A stretch of 64,000 nucleotides of DNA, from NCBI GenBank assembly GCA_026874595.1, contig CM049321.1, positions 26,833,479-26,897,478 of the forward strand. Reading direction: 5' to 3'. The stretch's first letter is position 1. Each line of letters starts with the position of its first letter. This document shows positions 56,401 to 59,324 of this stretch, in pieces. Origin of the DNA: Sipunculus nudus. Its lineage: Eukaryota; Annelida; Sipuncula; Golfingiida; Sipunculidae. The translations under genes and the position numbers were made by a program. Under the pieces are notes generated by a model. That model saw nothing but the letters and a program-made list of their open reading frames with translations, was not told the origin of the DNA and ran no database searches.

Positions 56401-59128
56401 TAAAACAGAAACCCTGCATATTAAAGACTACGTGATGGTGCCATATTCCATCCAAGCTATATCAAACATAAATAGTGTAATCCCGTGTTTGCCTCATAGA
56501 GGCATGAAACATGAATATTTGAAATTAAACATCTACCTTACAAACAAACCCTAGGCATTAACCTTGGACATTCCAACGATGGGTCGGTCAGTTTACAAAT
56601 GACAAGAATCGTGATATAAATTCATACAGGTCATAGGCAAACACCAGATATGTGATTCAAATCTATTTTAATCTATTGTTAGTATTGTAACCATGAATTA
56701 ATCTTGCGATGATATAAATAAACTCCTATGAAGCCTGAACTTAGACATAGTTAATGATTTCAGATAACTCTAAAATCCCTGGTCACAATTTCCACATCTT
56801 GTGGACTAAACATAATTTTTTTTATCAAGGATAAATATAGGGACTTCGGGGAAAAGGGATTAGTGAAAAGTGACTGGTACTTTAGCGAAGGGCCATTCTA
56901 TATAATTTATTCCTTCATTCAATCATTCTTTTTTTTGTGTGTCAGTTTGGGACATAAAGGCAAATATGGAATTCAACCTGTAACACGTTTTCCATTGGGA
57001 TTATGTAAACAAATATATTTTTAATATATAATCTGTGATATAACATTGTTCCTTTTAATTATACTAACTGAACCACATCATACATGGTAAGCCACAACAG
57101 CTGCTCAGGTCGCAGACATGCAGTGGTCATCGGTTAAGCAACGTGGGGAGCAAGGTGAACCACACTGTCAAGTCTATACATGTAATTATGGGGCTCTTAC
57201 GTCAAGATACAATACCCTTGTCCTTAATCACAAAAGTCATATATACTGAAGGTGTCCAGTTAATATAACATGTATAAATTTACACAATAGGCATTGTGAA
57301 ACAGCACCGATGCTCTCACTGACGTCGCCTACTTACATGTCCGTGGCATTTAGACATGTAACAGCTGAAGTCGTCTTGTTTCAGGTGAAATAACAACAAG
57401 GAGTGGGCGGTCCCCGGCTGAGGTCTCCGCGAGTCAGCAAGACTAGTCTCAGGGATGATGGCTGCCAGCGTTTATTAATCGATAGGTTCTCCTTACAATG
57501 GAAGTCATTATACAAGGGCCTAGCCGATGTCTGGGTGGGTGGTACAGTGGTTTTGTAAAACGTGCAGTTTCCATGTATCTTTACGTCAAAAGGTGGCTTC
57601 AATTTTGGACGACCCATGAACTCATGTTAACTATGTTTTACTTTAATATTAGATCCACTTGCGTCCGTAATACAAAATAAACACTGTCTTATTTAACAGA
57701 TCTAAAATGTCCTAGTGTATGACGTTTAATAAACAGTTCCATTACCCGTGAGGCCACACAAAAAAGTGTCTAAGAATTACGGGAACAAAAAAATATGGTT
57801 CAAACAATTTTTTTTTCACCAGTCGAGACACAATATGTGGGATTTTGCAAACTTAAAAAATATAACAACATGCTACAATTGTTAAACTGGTGTATATGAT
57901 CAATACAAAATGTTTTTGTTGTTCTTTTTTATACCTTTAAGAATTCTTGTGGATAATTTGTACCATAGCACAAAGTAGCAACATTATCAAGGAACTGGTC
58001 TTCATTTGCAAAAAAAAAAAAATAACAAAAAAAAAAAAAAACACGAAAAATGGGAACGACTAATCCATAGAACAGTAACTTTTTTTGTGGCCTGACCACC
58101 TTTTATCAACATGCTTGGTTTTGTAAAATTCCCTTAAGCTAAAGATGACTTCTTGTTTCCATTGGCTAAATAGAAAAGCCTCGCTTTAATTGTCAAGTAA
58201 TACTCATAGTTTTATGAATTCCATTTCATAAAATTTAAATATAAAAAAAATATATTTCCATTGCAACATTTTACTCGTGGCCTCAAAGGTGCCAAATCAC
58301 CTACCTTCTGAAAAAAAAATATGGGATTTCTGGCTTCCTCTGTGTATATATTAATGCTCTAAGGGTAATTTTCGTTGTGAAATGTTCATATAGGCCTTCG
58401 TGAACGATGTGTGCTCAACAACATGTTTTTAAACTGAGAAATGTTAACAAAAGGGAAAAACATGTAACCTTGTGTGGTAGGTTGCATATATGCGGAGGTA
58501 GAAAGGTTACTTGTTGCAAAACGCCATTTGCCCTTGTTGAAGTTGTTTTGTTTTTTTTTGGGCCCCCACATATAATATACACGTGGATTTTAATAAAACA
58601 AGCAGCCTGTTAGCGGTGATAAACACGTTTTCTTGCCTATTTTTATATAAGCCCCAAGGGAATACCTTAAGTATATAAAGGTCAGATAGGTAATTGGGAC
58701 CCTTTAACCTTTCAGCTGAAACTAGATTTATCTGGGGTACATCATGGCGTTAAAACGGCAGTATCCATTGTATTTCCATGTGCCACATAGCTGCGACCTC
58801 TATTTTAACCTACGCCTCTCCTATATCACAGGAATGACATACACCATTGTATTTTGCCGCTCTCCAGAGACATTTCGCCATCATAAATTAATATGTACAT
58901 TTACTTGTATTATGAAAAACTGCATGCAGTAATGGCAGCTTGATATCAGTTGCTCATGAAATATATTTTACAGAAATGTAGCTGCATTTAACGAGGAAGT
59001 CCTCAAGCGCGGTATGATACGAAGAGCCAAAACATAGTTGGGACCGTGTGAAATGGTCGTTATTTTAAAGTGGTCGCTTAACTGAGTTGGTCGTTAGGCG
59101 AGGTTTTACTATATATATATGTATGTGT

Positions 59129-59169
<41 letters not shown>

Positions 59170-59324
59170 CATATATACATATATAACTGTATAATGACAC
59201 CCACCTTGTGGTCTCTGAGCTGCACGGCGAGCGTCTCCGGGTCGGTGCTGATAGCCTCGGCTGTGTTGATCTCGTTCTCAGCACGGTCCAAGTACTTCAG
59301 AAGTTCATCAATTTCACGTAGAGC
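627..59324 (-). CDS. MACF1-like: Spectraplakin (MACF1/dystonin/Shot family), 3' portion, 30 exons
   Basis: Giant cytoskeletal linker that joins actin to microtubules. This part supplies the spacer rod, Ca2+-binding EF-hands and the GAS2/GAR domain that binds and stabilises microtubules. Thirty minus-strand exons join with consistent phases into one open frame of about 1550 codons: twelve spectrin repeats, EF-hands with loops [12 protein letters not shown] and [12 protein letters not shown], then GAS2 with [12 protein letters not shown] and NDPCR, then [13 protein letters not shown] opening a Ser/Arg/Gly-rich tail. This order and these signatures match the C-terminal third of vertebrate MACF1 and dystonin. 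The gene is incomplete at both ends: calponin-homology and plakin domains are expected above 64 kb and the rest of the tail below base 1. All introns look GT-AG except one GC-AG. A 15-nt microexon and an internal first exon suggest several isoforms. Family assignment is firm; orthology to one vertebrate paralogue is not claimed, because invertebrates usually carry a single gene. Confidence 0.97.
801..1335 (-). other. Intron, no further feature
   Basis: 535 bp AT-rich intron between the GAS2 exon and the tail exon. Nothing else is recognised. Confidence 0.6.
1336..1453 (-). CDS. MACF1-like: Exon 29: second half of the GAS2 (GAR) domain
   Basis: 118 nt, phase-0 start, encoding [19 protein letters not shown] and [20 protein letters not shown]. 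The VMVRVGGGW core and the DPCR cysteine are the most conserved parts of the GAS2-related domain, which binds microtubules and coordinates zinc. Acceptor TTGTTCAG, donor AGGG|GTAAGT. The last base pairs with CC of the next exon to give Ala in PCRAKGRTN, exactly as in vertebrate spectraplakins. Confidence 0.98.
3510..3720. other. GC-richer, CpG-bearing patch of unknown nature
   Basis: About 210 bp with clearly higher GC and several CpG (ATCGGG, CCACGAG, CCGCACCGAG, ACACGG) inside CpG-poor intron. Read on the plus strand it stays open with Arg/Ser-rich codons (for example [15 protein letters not shown]) up to a TAA. On the minus strand an open frame of 65 codons also exists. Neither has convincing splice sites in phase with the gene. 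It could be a recent insertion or a gene fragment; unresolved. Confidence 0.3.
4848..5055. mobile_element. Degenerate MITE-like repeat (GCCTCC/GTTACC family)
   Basis: Begins with ACCCTCACCAAGAAGGTAAC followed by TTTGTTTG-type runs and AGCAGGATTACACGAAATTA, the arrangement of a short non-autonomous repeat common in marine invertebrate genomes. It resembles the copies at 35783 and 38710 in layout, though not closely in sequence. The right end is poorly defined. Assignment rests on recollection of the family plus internal similarity. Confidence 0.4.
5395..5482 (-). pseudogene. Partial duplicate of the first GAS2 exon (3' end plus donor flank)
   Basis: About 85 bp nearly matching 5600-5690. The coding part (5440-5475) reads [12 protein letters not shown], against [12 protein letters not shown] in the real exon, and about 40 bp of downstream intron is also duplicated. 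The left edge has become TTTTCCAG and the right edge is AAG|GTCAGG, so a 36-nt phase-0 unit with usable splice signals exists. It may be a dead fragment or an optional exon. Confidence 0.75.
5645..5770 (-). CDS. MACF1-like: Exon 28: linker and first half of the GAS2 domain
   Basis: 126 nt, phase 0 at both ends. It encodes [20 protein letters not shown] followed by [20 protein letters not shown] and FK. The C-x-C pair and the xxF...I...GKF spacing match the start of the GAS2/GAR fold (CKCAKRF...KYRF in vertebrates). Acceptor TTCTTTCAG, donor TTCAAG|GTAAGG. The following exon resumes with FGENQ, so the optional FFLGNQ segment seen in some vertebrate isoforms is absent from this splice form. Confidence 0.95.
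8592..8660. repeat. (GGAC)n microsatellite in the repeat tail
   Basis: About 15 copies of GGAC/ACGG with minor interruptions. The second element copy carries a shorter, interrupted version at 29893-29940, so this is part of the element that has expanded. Confidence 0.95.
8676..8706. repeat. Terminal hairpin of the large repeat
   Basis: TAGCTCAG, spacer, CTGAGCTA: a 31-nt near-perfect inverted repeat at the right edge, followed by AAAA. The identical hairpin is at 29953-29983 in copy 2. Confidence 0.85.
8778..8887 (-). CDS. MACF1-like: Exon 27: second EF-hand
   Basis: 110 nt. The first two bases complete Lys of [11 protein letters not shown]. Encodes a canonical EF-hand loop [12 protein letters not shown] (D1, D3, S5, G6, L8, E12 present) followed by FVEALKPER. 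In spectraplakins the EF pair sits directly before GAS2 and tunes microtubule binding with Ca2+. Acceptor TTTCAG, donor AGG|GTCAGT, ending phase 0. Confidence 0.98.
9107..9269 (-). CDS. MACF1-like: Exon 26: end of rod and first EF-hand
   Basis: 163 nt, phase-0 start. Reads [20 protein letters not shown], then [20 protein letters not shown] and [14 protein letters not shown]. NFDFDxWRxxYMxW and DFFRR are spectraplakin signatures. The loop [12 protein letters not shown] has all Ca2+ ligands. Donor TCTA|GTACGT; the last base joins AA of exon 27 to give Lys (vertebrate ASKFPT). Confidence 0.98.
9551..9683 (-). CDS. MACF1-like: Exon 25: end of the last spectrin repeat, GC-AG donor
   Basis: 133 nt, one leading base then 44 codons: [40 protein letters not shown] and HLLE. 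This is the loop and helix C of the final spectrin repeat (vertebrate RWQQVWLLALERQRKLNDAL). Acceptor TTTTGCAG. The donor is GAG|GCAAGT, a GC-AG intron with otherwise consensus context; no GT alternative keeps the LLE-LESF junction. Confidence 0.96.
9684..10505 (-). other. Intron, no further feature
   Basis: 822 bp intron. Overlapping open frames on both strands at 10219-10470 look like chance: no splice context, no recognisable motif. Confidence 0.6.
10506..10618 (-). CDS. MACF1-like: Exon 24: last spectrin repeat, helix B and flexible loop
   Basis: 113 nt, phase-0 start, two spare bases at the end. Encodes [20 protein letters not shown] then [17 protein letters not shown]. It corresponds to the vertebrate [21 protein letters not shown] region followed by a disordered, variably spliced insert. 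Acceptor TTTTTACAG, donor GGAAG|GTGAGA. Confidence 0.93.
10619..12034 (-). other. Intron carrying dispersed repeat family 2
   Basis: 1.4 kb intron. 10845-11215 is a repeat copy (see that entry). Diverged copies of TTTTCCCCTGAAGATGTCT at 11380 and TCAATGTCCCCTGAAGATGT at 11428 form a small local duplication. Confidence 0.6.
10845..11215 (+). repeat. Dispersed repeat family 2, copy 1
   Basis: Shares long diverged matches with 23425-23865: CCATCAACTAAAGACAATCCC against CCATTAACTAAAGATAATCCC, ACACATTCAACA, CATCCATCATAGAGGCATTTTA against CATCCATCACAGAGGTGTTA, and GGTGAATAGCTGG at the right end. No coding capacity seen. Class unknown. Confidence 0.75.
12035..12223 (-). CDS. MACF1-like: Exon 23: spectrin repeats 11/12 junction
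   Basis: 189 nt, phase 0 at both ends. Encodes [20 protein letters not shown] (end of helix C), then [20 protein letters not shown] (helix A with the W-L core) and [23 protein letters not shown]. Vertebrate counterpart: LLEALLAWLQWAETTL...VKALIAEHQ. Acceptor ATCTCAG, donor TTG|GTAGGT. Confidence 0.97.
12224..12716 (-). other. Intron, no further feature
   Basis: 493 bp AT-rich intron; nothing recognised. Confidence 0.6.
12717..12860 (-). CDS. MACF1-like: Exon 22: spectrin repeat 11, helices B-C
   Basis: 144 nt, phase 0 at both ends. [20 protein letters not shown], then [20 protein letters not shown] and ITQTRWEQ. The VACHP...[14 protein letters not shown] stretch closely parallels vertebrate [25 protein letters not shown], a hallmark of the spectraplakin C-terminal rod. 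Acceptor TTTTCAG, donor CAG|GTACAT. Confidence 0.98.
13159..13284 (-). CDS. MACF1-like: Exon 21: spectrin repeat 11, helix A
   Basis: 126 nt, phase 0. [20 protein letters not shown], then [22 protein letters not shown]. Matches the vertebrate [24 protein letters not shown]...LIDQHK register. Acceptor ACTCCAG, donor GAG|GTAGGC. Confidence 0.96.
13285..13830 (-). other. Intron, no further feature
   Basis: 546 bp intron; nothing recognised. Confidence 0.6.
13831..14001 (-). CDS. MACF1-like: Exon 20: spectrin repeat 10, helices B-C
   Basis: 171 nt, phase 0. [20 protein letters not shown], then [20 protein letters not shown] and [17 protein letters not shown]. Matches vertebrate VFQKELGKRTGTVQ...QELSTRWDTVCKLSVSKQ. 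Acceptor TTTTCAG, donor CTG|GTCAGT. Confidence 0.97.
14002..14730 (-). other. Intron, no further feature
   Basis: 729 bp AT-rich intron; nothing recognised. Confidence 0.6.
14731..14890 (-). CDS. MACF1-like: Exon 19: spectrin repeats 9/10 junction
   Basis: 160 nt, one leading base. [20 protein letters not shown], then [20 protein letters not shown] and [13 protein letters not shown]. The AEDQPxxGDLDxVxxLIxxHK block is almost the vertebrate sequence, making this one of the best landmarks in the rod. Acceptor TTTCCAG, donor AAG|GTAAGA. Confidence 0.98.
16950..17027 (+). mobile_element. CAGTAAAAC-type mariner-like MITE fragment
   Basis: Reads TACAGTAAAACTTGGCTTGA, CGACCACCTC, AGCAACCA and ends GGAGGTCCCA. 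It parallels the minus-strand copy at 59029-59115 (TAGTAAAACCTCGCCTAACG). Tc1/mariner termini typically begin CAGT next to a TA. Truncated by the adjoining (TA)n run. Confidence 0.55.
17028..17065. repeat. (TA)n microsatellite
   Basis: About 19 uninterrupted TA units. Confidence 0.98.
23425..23865 (+). repeat. Dispersed repeat family 2, copy 2
   Basis: Second copy of the repeat at 10845-11215 in the same orientation, diverged by substitutions and indels. Contains CATCCATTAACTAAAGATAA at the left and GGCAGGTGAATAGCTGG at the right. No conserved open frame. Confidence 0.75.
24580..24752 (-). CDS. MACF1-like: Exon 18: spectrin repeat 9, helices B-C
   Basis: 173 nt, phase-0 start, two spare bases. 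[20 protein letters not shown], then [20 protein letters not shown] and [17 protein letters not shown] plus AG, completed to Arg by exon 19. Matches vertebrate [26 protein letters not shown]...DKWDTVCGKSVERQ. Acceptor TTTGTGCAG, donor AAAG|GTAAGA. Confidence 0.97.
27450..27474. repeat. (CT)n microsatellite
   Basis: About 12 CT units. Confidence 0.95.
27831..27843. repeat. G13 homopolymer
   Basis: Thirteen consecutive G on the plus strand, exceptional in this AT-rich intron. Confidence 0.95.
27939..28052 (-). CDS. MACF1-like: Exon 17: spectrin repeat 9, helix A
   Basis: 114 nt, phase 0. [20 protein letters not shown] then [18 protein letters not shown]. Corresponds to vertebrate [23 protein letters not shown]...IKTQLAQHK. 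Acceptor TATTTCAG, donor AAG|GTAAAT. Confidence 0.96.
28390..29987 (-). mobile_element. Large interspersed repeat, copy 2
   Basis: Closely similar to 6074-8710 from AACAAGGGACCTATGGGTCA through AACTGTGGCTGGCCAT and into the GGAC/hairpin tail, but missing most of both 650 bp internal blocks. Same orientation as copy 1, in a different intron of the same gene. The 114-codon open frame over its left end is not conserved with copy 1 and is not a gene. Confidence 0.85.
29988..30913 (-). other. Remainder of the intron upstream of exon 17
   Basis: About 0.9 kb of AT-rich intron. A minus-strand frame at 30524-30709 follows an acceptor-like TTTATAG but ends in TAG without a donor, so I do not accept it as an exon. 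Confidence 0.5.
30914..31120 (-). CDS. MACF1-like: Exon 16: spectrin repeat 8, helices B-C
   Basis: 207 nt, phase 0. [60 protein letters not shown] and QQACKEDKR. Strong match to vertebrate [44 protein letters not shown]. Acceptor CTGTAG, donor AGG|GTAGGT. Confidence 0.98.
31121..31809 (-). other. Intron with C12 tract
   Basis: 689 bp intron; a run of twelve C at 31536-31547 is the only notable element. Confidence 0.6.
31810..31965 (-). CDS. MACF1-like: Exon 15: spectrin repeats 7/8 junction
   Basis: 156 nt, phase 0. [40 protein letters not shown] and [12 protein letters not shown]. Helix A core TDWLNNAEK and terminal DHK mark a new spectrin repeat. Acceptor TTGTACAG, donor AAG|GTATGA. Confidence 0.95.
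32390..32730 (-). repeat. Degenerate ~47-bp minisatellite abutting the exon 14 donor
   Basis: At least five clear and two weaker copies of a unit reading TTATGTCACCTTTTTCTTGT then GGGAACTGATTTTTAGTGAA on the plus strand. The last copy overlaps the 3' end of exon 14, so on the transcript each unit repeats AAAAAG|GTGACAT, the exon-intron boundary itself. Confidence 0.85.
32731..32901 (-). CDS. MACF1-like: Exon 14: spectrin repeat 7, helices B-C
   Basis: 171 nt, phase 0. [40 protein letters not shown] and [17 protein letters not shown]: highly charged helical sequence. Acceptor TTCCACAG, donor AAAAAG|GTGATG. The donor is the first unit of the minisatellite at 32390-32730. Confidence 0.95.
33115..34850. 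repeat. Higher-order satellite block, ~279-bp unit with GGTGGCGCCACC palindromes
   Basis: About five to six units of 279 bp, each made of two related half-units of about 149 and 130 bp. The 12-bp palindrome GGTGGCGCCACC or a one-base variant recurs at about 33548, 33697, 33825, 33975, 34105, 34254, 34385 and 34534. GGTTCCCGAGATATGAGCTT recurs every 279 bp. The block ends in unique sequence with (CGG)6 at 34794-34811. Probably a mobile element with an internally amplified core; coding frames inside are repeat artefacts. Confidence 0.9.
34851..35379 (-). other. Rest of the intron upstream of exon 14
   Basis: About 530 bp of AT-rich intron between the satellite block and exon 13; nothing recognised. 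Confidence 0.6.
35380..35508 (-). CDS. MACF1-like: Exon 13: spectrin repeat 7, helix A
   Basis: 129 nt, phase 0. [40 protein letters not shown] and KFM. HWLTDF is the helix A tryptophan core. Acceptor ATGACAG, donor ATG|GTGAGT. Confidence 0.94.
35783..36095. mobile_element. MITE, GCCTCC-terminus family, copy A
   Basis: Left end TTGCCTCCACC and right end GATGTAGGTTTGCAG, with the internal order TTTGTTGATG, ATGAAATTTTCAGG, GTGGATCCAGCACATGATCA and ATGGGCCAAATGAGTGAATG. Copy B at 38710 has the same order, so both derive from one non-autonomous element. Confidence 0.75.
36197..36391 (-). CDS. MACF1-like: Exon 12: spectrin repeat 6, helices B-C
   Basis: 195 nt, phase 0. [60 protein letters not shown] and DILKE. 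Noticeably GC-richer than its introns. Acceptor TTACAG, donor GAG|GTCAGT. Confidence 0.95.
36392..37148 (-). other. Intron with a small tandem duplication
   Basis: 757 bp. 36440-36497 and 36498-36557 are diverged tandem copies (GTGTAAAGTTTTCTTAAGGT against GCGTAAAGTTCTCTTAGGTG, each preceded by ATTACCACTAC). The rest is AT-rich. Confidence 0.65.
37149..37304 (-). CDS. MACF1-like: Exon 11: spectrin repeats 5/6 junction
   Basis: 156 nt, phase 0. [40 protein letters not shown] and [12 protein letters not shown]. Acceptor TCTCAACAG, donor CAG|GTACCA. Confidence 0.95.
37305..38250 (-). other. Intron, no further feature
   Basis: 946 bp. Open frames at 37611-37844 and 37794-38036 on opposite strands lack splice context. 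Nothing recognised. Confidence 0.55.
38251..38418 (-). CDS. MACF1-like: Exon 10: spectrin repeat 5, helices B-C
   Basis: 168 nt, phase 0. [40 protein letters not shown] and [24 protein letters not shown] is a classic helix C core. Acceptor ATTTCCAG, donor GAG|GTGGGT. Confidence 0.96.
38710..39025. mobile_element. MITE, GCCTCC-terminus family, copy B
   Basis: Left end TTGCCTCCGCCGGGAGGGTA, right end GGGTGGAGGCTTGCATTCCTG, so the termini are inverted (GCCTCCGCC against GGTGGAGGC). Internal landmarks GTGGATCCGGCACATGCTCC and TATGGGCCAAATAAGTGAAT match copy A. Confidence 0.8.
39381..39658 (-). repeat. 40-bp minisatellite abutting the exon 9 donor
   Basis: Seven copies of a 40-bp unit (TTTGCTTGATCTTCAGATTA followed by TATCATTTCAAACAAACACA on plus). 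Five are nearly identical at exactly 40 bp; the two nearest the exon are diverged. The last copy ends at the donor of exon 9, so the repeat unit starts with the first intron bases. Confidence 0.95.
39659..39760 (-). CDS. MACF1-like: Exon 9: spectrin repeat 5, helix A
   Basis: 102 nt, phase 0. [20 protein letters not shown] then [14 protein letters not shown]. Acceptor GTCCAG, donor AAG|GTTAGA, a weak donor (+4 A but +5 G to A-type change) directly followed by the 40-bp minisatellite. Confidence 0.93.
39761..41120 (-). other. Intron, no further feature
   Basis: 1.36 kb very AT-rich intron between exon 9 and the microexon; nothing recognised. Confidence 0.6.
41121..41135 (-). CDS. MACF1-like: Exon 8: 15-nt microexon
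   Basis: Encodes only NKDKR. Flanked by a strong acceptor TTTCTTTTCCACAG and a consensus donor AGA|GTAAGT, phase 0 on both sides, so inclusion or skipping keeps the frame. It would insert five charged residues between TLH (exon 7) and GIMTW (exon 9), inside helix A of spectrin repeat 5, which suggests optional splicing. Confidence 0.7.
41136..42276 (-). other. Intron containing a SINE
   Basis: 1.1 kb intron; 42046-42210 is a tRNA-derived SINE. The remainder is AT-rich without features. Confidence 0.6.
42046..42210 (-). mobile_element. tRNA-derived SINE
   Basis: The minus strand reads a polymerase III box A (TGGTTCAGGGG fits TRGYNNANNGG) and, about 30 nt on, AACCGGGAGATTGTGAATTT then GAATCTCAGCCC, a decayed box B (from GGTTCGAATCCC). 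A short unrelated body follows (GGTGAGCACTCTGCAGAATT). Mutated box B suggests an old, inactive copy. Inserted in gene orientation. Confidence 0.7.
42277..42501 (-). CDS. MACF1-like: Exon 7: spectrin repeats 4/5 junction
   Basis: 225 nt, phase 0. [60 protein letters not shown] and [15 protein letters not shown]. Acceptor TTTTCAAG (AAG, slightly weak), donor CAT|GTAAGT. Confidence 0.96.
42502..43051 (-). other. Intron, no further feature
   Basis: 550 bp AT-rich intron; nothing recognised. Confidence 0.6.
43052..43284 (-). CDS. MACF1-like: Exon 6: spectrin repeats 3/4 junction
   Basis: 233 nt; two leading bases complete Phe of EEFEDLKSK. Then [60 protein letters not shown] and [11 protein letters not shown]. 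Acceptor GTTGCAG, donor GCG|GTAAGA. Confidence 0.96.
43285..43693 (-). other. Intron, no further feature
   Basis: 409 bp intron; nothing recognised. Confidence 0.6.
43694..43793 (-). CDS. MACF1-like: Exon 5: spectrin repeat 3, helix B
   Basis: 100 nt, phase-0 start, one spare base. [20 protein letters not shown] then [13 protein letters not shown]. Acceptor AATTTCAG, donor GAAT|GTAAGT. Confidence 0.94.
43794..44376 (-). other. Intron, no further feature
   Basis: 583 bp AT-rich intron; nothing recognised. Confidence 0.6.
44377..44496 (-). CDS. MACF1-like: Exon 4: spectrin repeat 3, helix A
   Basis: 120 nt, phase 0. [20 protein letters not shown] then [20 protein letters not shown]. Acceptor TTGACCAG, donor CAG|GTAATG. 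Confidence 0.94.
44497..45599 (-). other. Intron, no further feature
   Basis: 1.1 kb AT-rich intron. Plus-strand open frames at 44984-45342 lack any support. Confidence 0.6.
45600..45809 (-). CDS. MACF1-like: Exon 3: spectrin repeat 2, helices B-C
   Basis: 210 nt, phase 0. [60 protein letters not shown] and [10 protein letters not shown]. Acceptor TGGTTACAG, donor GAG|GTAGGT. This is the first exon available to a transcript starting at the internal first exon 50585-50731, which also ends in phase 0. Confidence 0.97.
46136..46680. repeat. ~170-bp tandem duplication, second copy split by a MITE
   Basis: Copy 1 46136-46305 and copy 2 from 46306 share GAAATTAACTG, GTGTGAGTGTATCCCTGC, TTAGTGA and ATAAATAACTGCCATA. 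The second copy is interrupted at 46399 by the element below and resumes at about 46620. Confidence 0.85.
46399..46616. mobile_element. 218-bp Tc1/mariner-type MITE with TA target site
   Basis: Ends CAGTCGGTCC and GGACCAACTG are inverted repeats (one mismatch in ten) and are flanked on both sides by TA, the Tc1/mariner target duplication; CAGT is the usual start of these termini. No transposase inside. The uninterrupted first copy of the surrounding duplication shows the approximate empty site. Confidence 0.85.
47699..47776. repeat. 38-bp tandem duplication
   Basis: Two almost identical copies of ATATTTATTTTTTTGCATAT followed by TTTCACCATCATAA. Confidence 0.95.
47932..47973. repeat. (TA)n microsatellite
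   Basis: About 20 TA units. Confidence 0.98.
50396..50459. repeat. (AT)n microsatellite
   Basis: About 30 AT units with one C interruption, 130 bp downstream of the internal first exon's donor. Confidence 0.98.
50585..50731 (-). CDS. MACF1-like: Alternative first coding exon (internal promoter isoform)
   Basis: ATG at 50731-50729 in context GCCATG, with an in-frame TAA two codons upstream (TAAGCCATG), so the frame must start here. It runs 49 codons ([49 protein letters not shown]) and ends exactly at a textbook donor AAT|GTAAGT in phase 0. The next downstream exon (3) starts in phase 0, giving a short isoform: a unique Pro-rich leader, about ten and a half spectrin repeats, EF-hands and GAS2, without actin-binding or plakin domains. 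It contains S-Q-I-P followed by Arg, an S-x-I-P type end-binding-protein motif. The transcript start is not defined. Spectraplakins are known to use several alternative 5' ends; this specific leader I do not recognise. Confidence 0.72.
50735..50770 (-). promoter_or_regulatory. Possible upstream ORF in the 5' leader
   Basis: An 11-codon ORF ([11 protein letters not shown], stop) lies just before the main ATG and ends 3 nt upstream of it. It would matter only if the transcript starts above 50770. A TATA-like TTAATAAAAG lies further upstream at about 50837-50846. Confidence 0.3.
50772..56069. other. CpG-rich upstream intron / putative internal promoter region
   Basis: 5.3 kb between the internal first exon and exon 2. 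The longest open frame of the window (plus strand, ending at 54896) is here but has no recognisable domain. A (CA)-rich run at 55530-55545 and ATACATACATA are simple repeats. No exon of the main gene seen. Likely holds promoter and enhancer sequence for the short isoform. Confidence 0.5.
56070..56399 (-). CDS. MACF1-like: Exon 2: spectrin repeats 1/2
   Basis: 330 nt, the longest exon, phase 0. [100 protein letters not shown] and [10 protein letters not shown]. It spans helices B-C of one repeat and helix A of the next ([12 protein letters not shown]). Acceptor TGTTTTAG, donor AAG|GTAAGT. Confidence 0.97.
59029..59115 (-). mobile_element. CAGTAAAAC-type mariner-like MITE fragment
   Basis: The minus strand reads ATAGTAAAACCTCGCCTAAC, GACCAACTCAGTTAAGCGAC and CACTTTAAAATAACGACC, close to the plus-strand fragment at 16950-17027. 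Not intact at either end. Confidence 0.55.
59109..59186. repeat. Compound (TA)n(CA)n(TA)n microsatellite
   Basis: Alternating TA, GT/AC and TA runs starting about 20 bp downstream of the exon 1 donor. Confidence 0.97.
59205..59324 (-). CDS. MACF1-like: Exon 1 (most upstream certain exon): spectrin repeat 1, helix A
   Basis: 120 nt, phase 0. [20 protein letters not shown] then [20 protein letters not shown]. Helix A core LLKYLDRAE and the terminal DHK resemble the other repeats. Acceptor TATTTCCAG, donor AAG|GTGGGT. The reading frame remains open upstream through the acceptor to beyond 59502, so an extended 5' form is possible. Confidence 0.95.

Larger units (their letters stand above)
56400..59204 (-). 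other. 2.8 kb intron
   Basis: CpG-retaining intron. A minus-strand ORF at 57381-57617 begins with ATG but its best internal donor is out of phase with exon 2. A plus ORF at 58407-58613 is unsupported. A CAGTAAAAC-type element lies at 59029-59115 and a (CA)n/(TA)n run at 59109-59186. Confidence 0.55.

Noticed and set aside
57381-57617. ATG-initiated 78-codon minus frame upstream of exon 2, considered as another first exon
   Set aside because: Its consensus-like donor (CATT|GTAAGG) is phase 1 while exon 2 needs phase 0; the only phase-0 GT site leaves 11 codons. Evidence is much weaker than for 50585-50731.
59109-59186. CA/TA alternating run considered as a Z-DNA-type regulatory element
   Set aside because: Ordinary compound microsatellite; nothing beyond base alternation supports a function.
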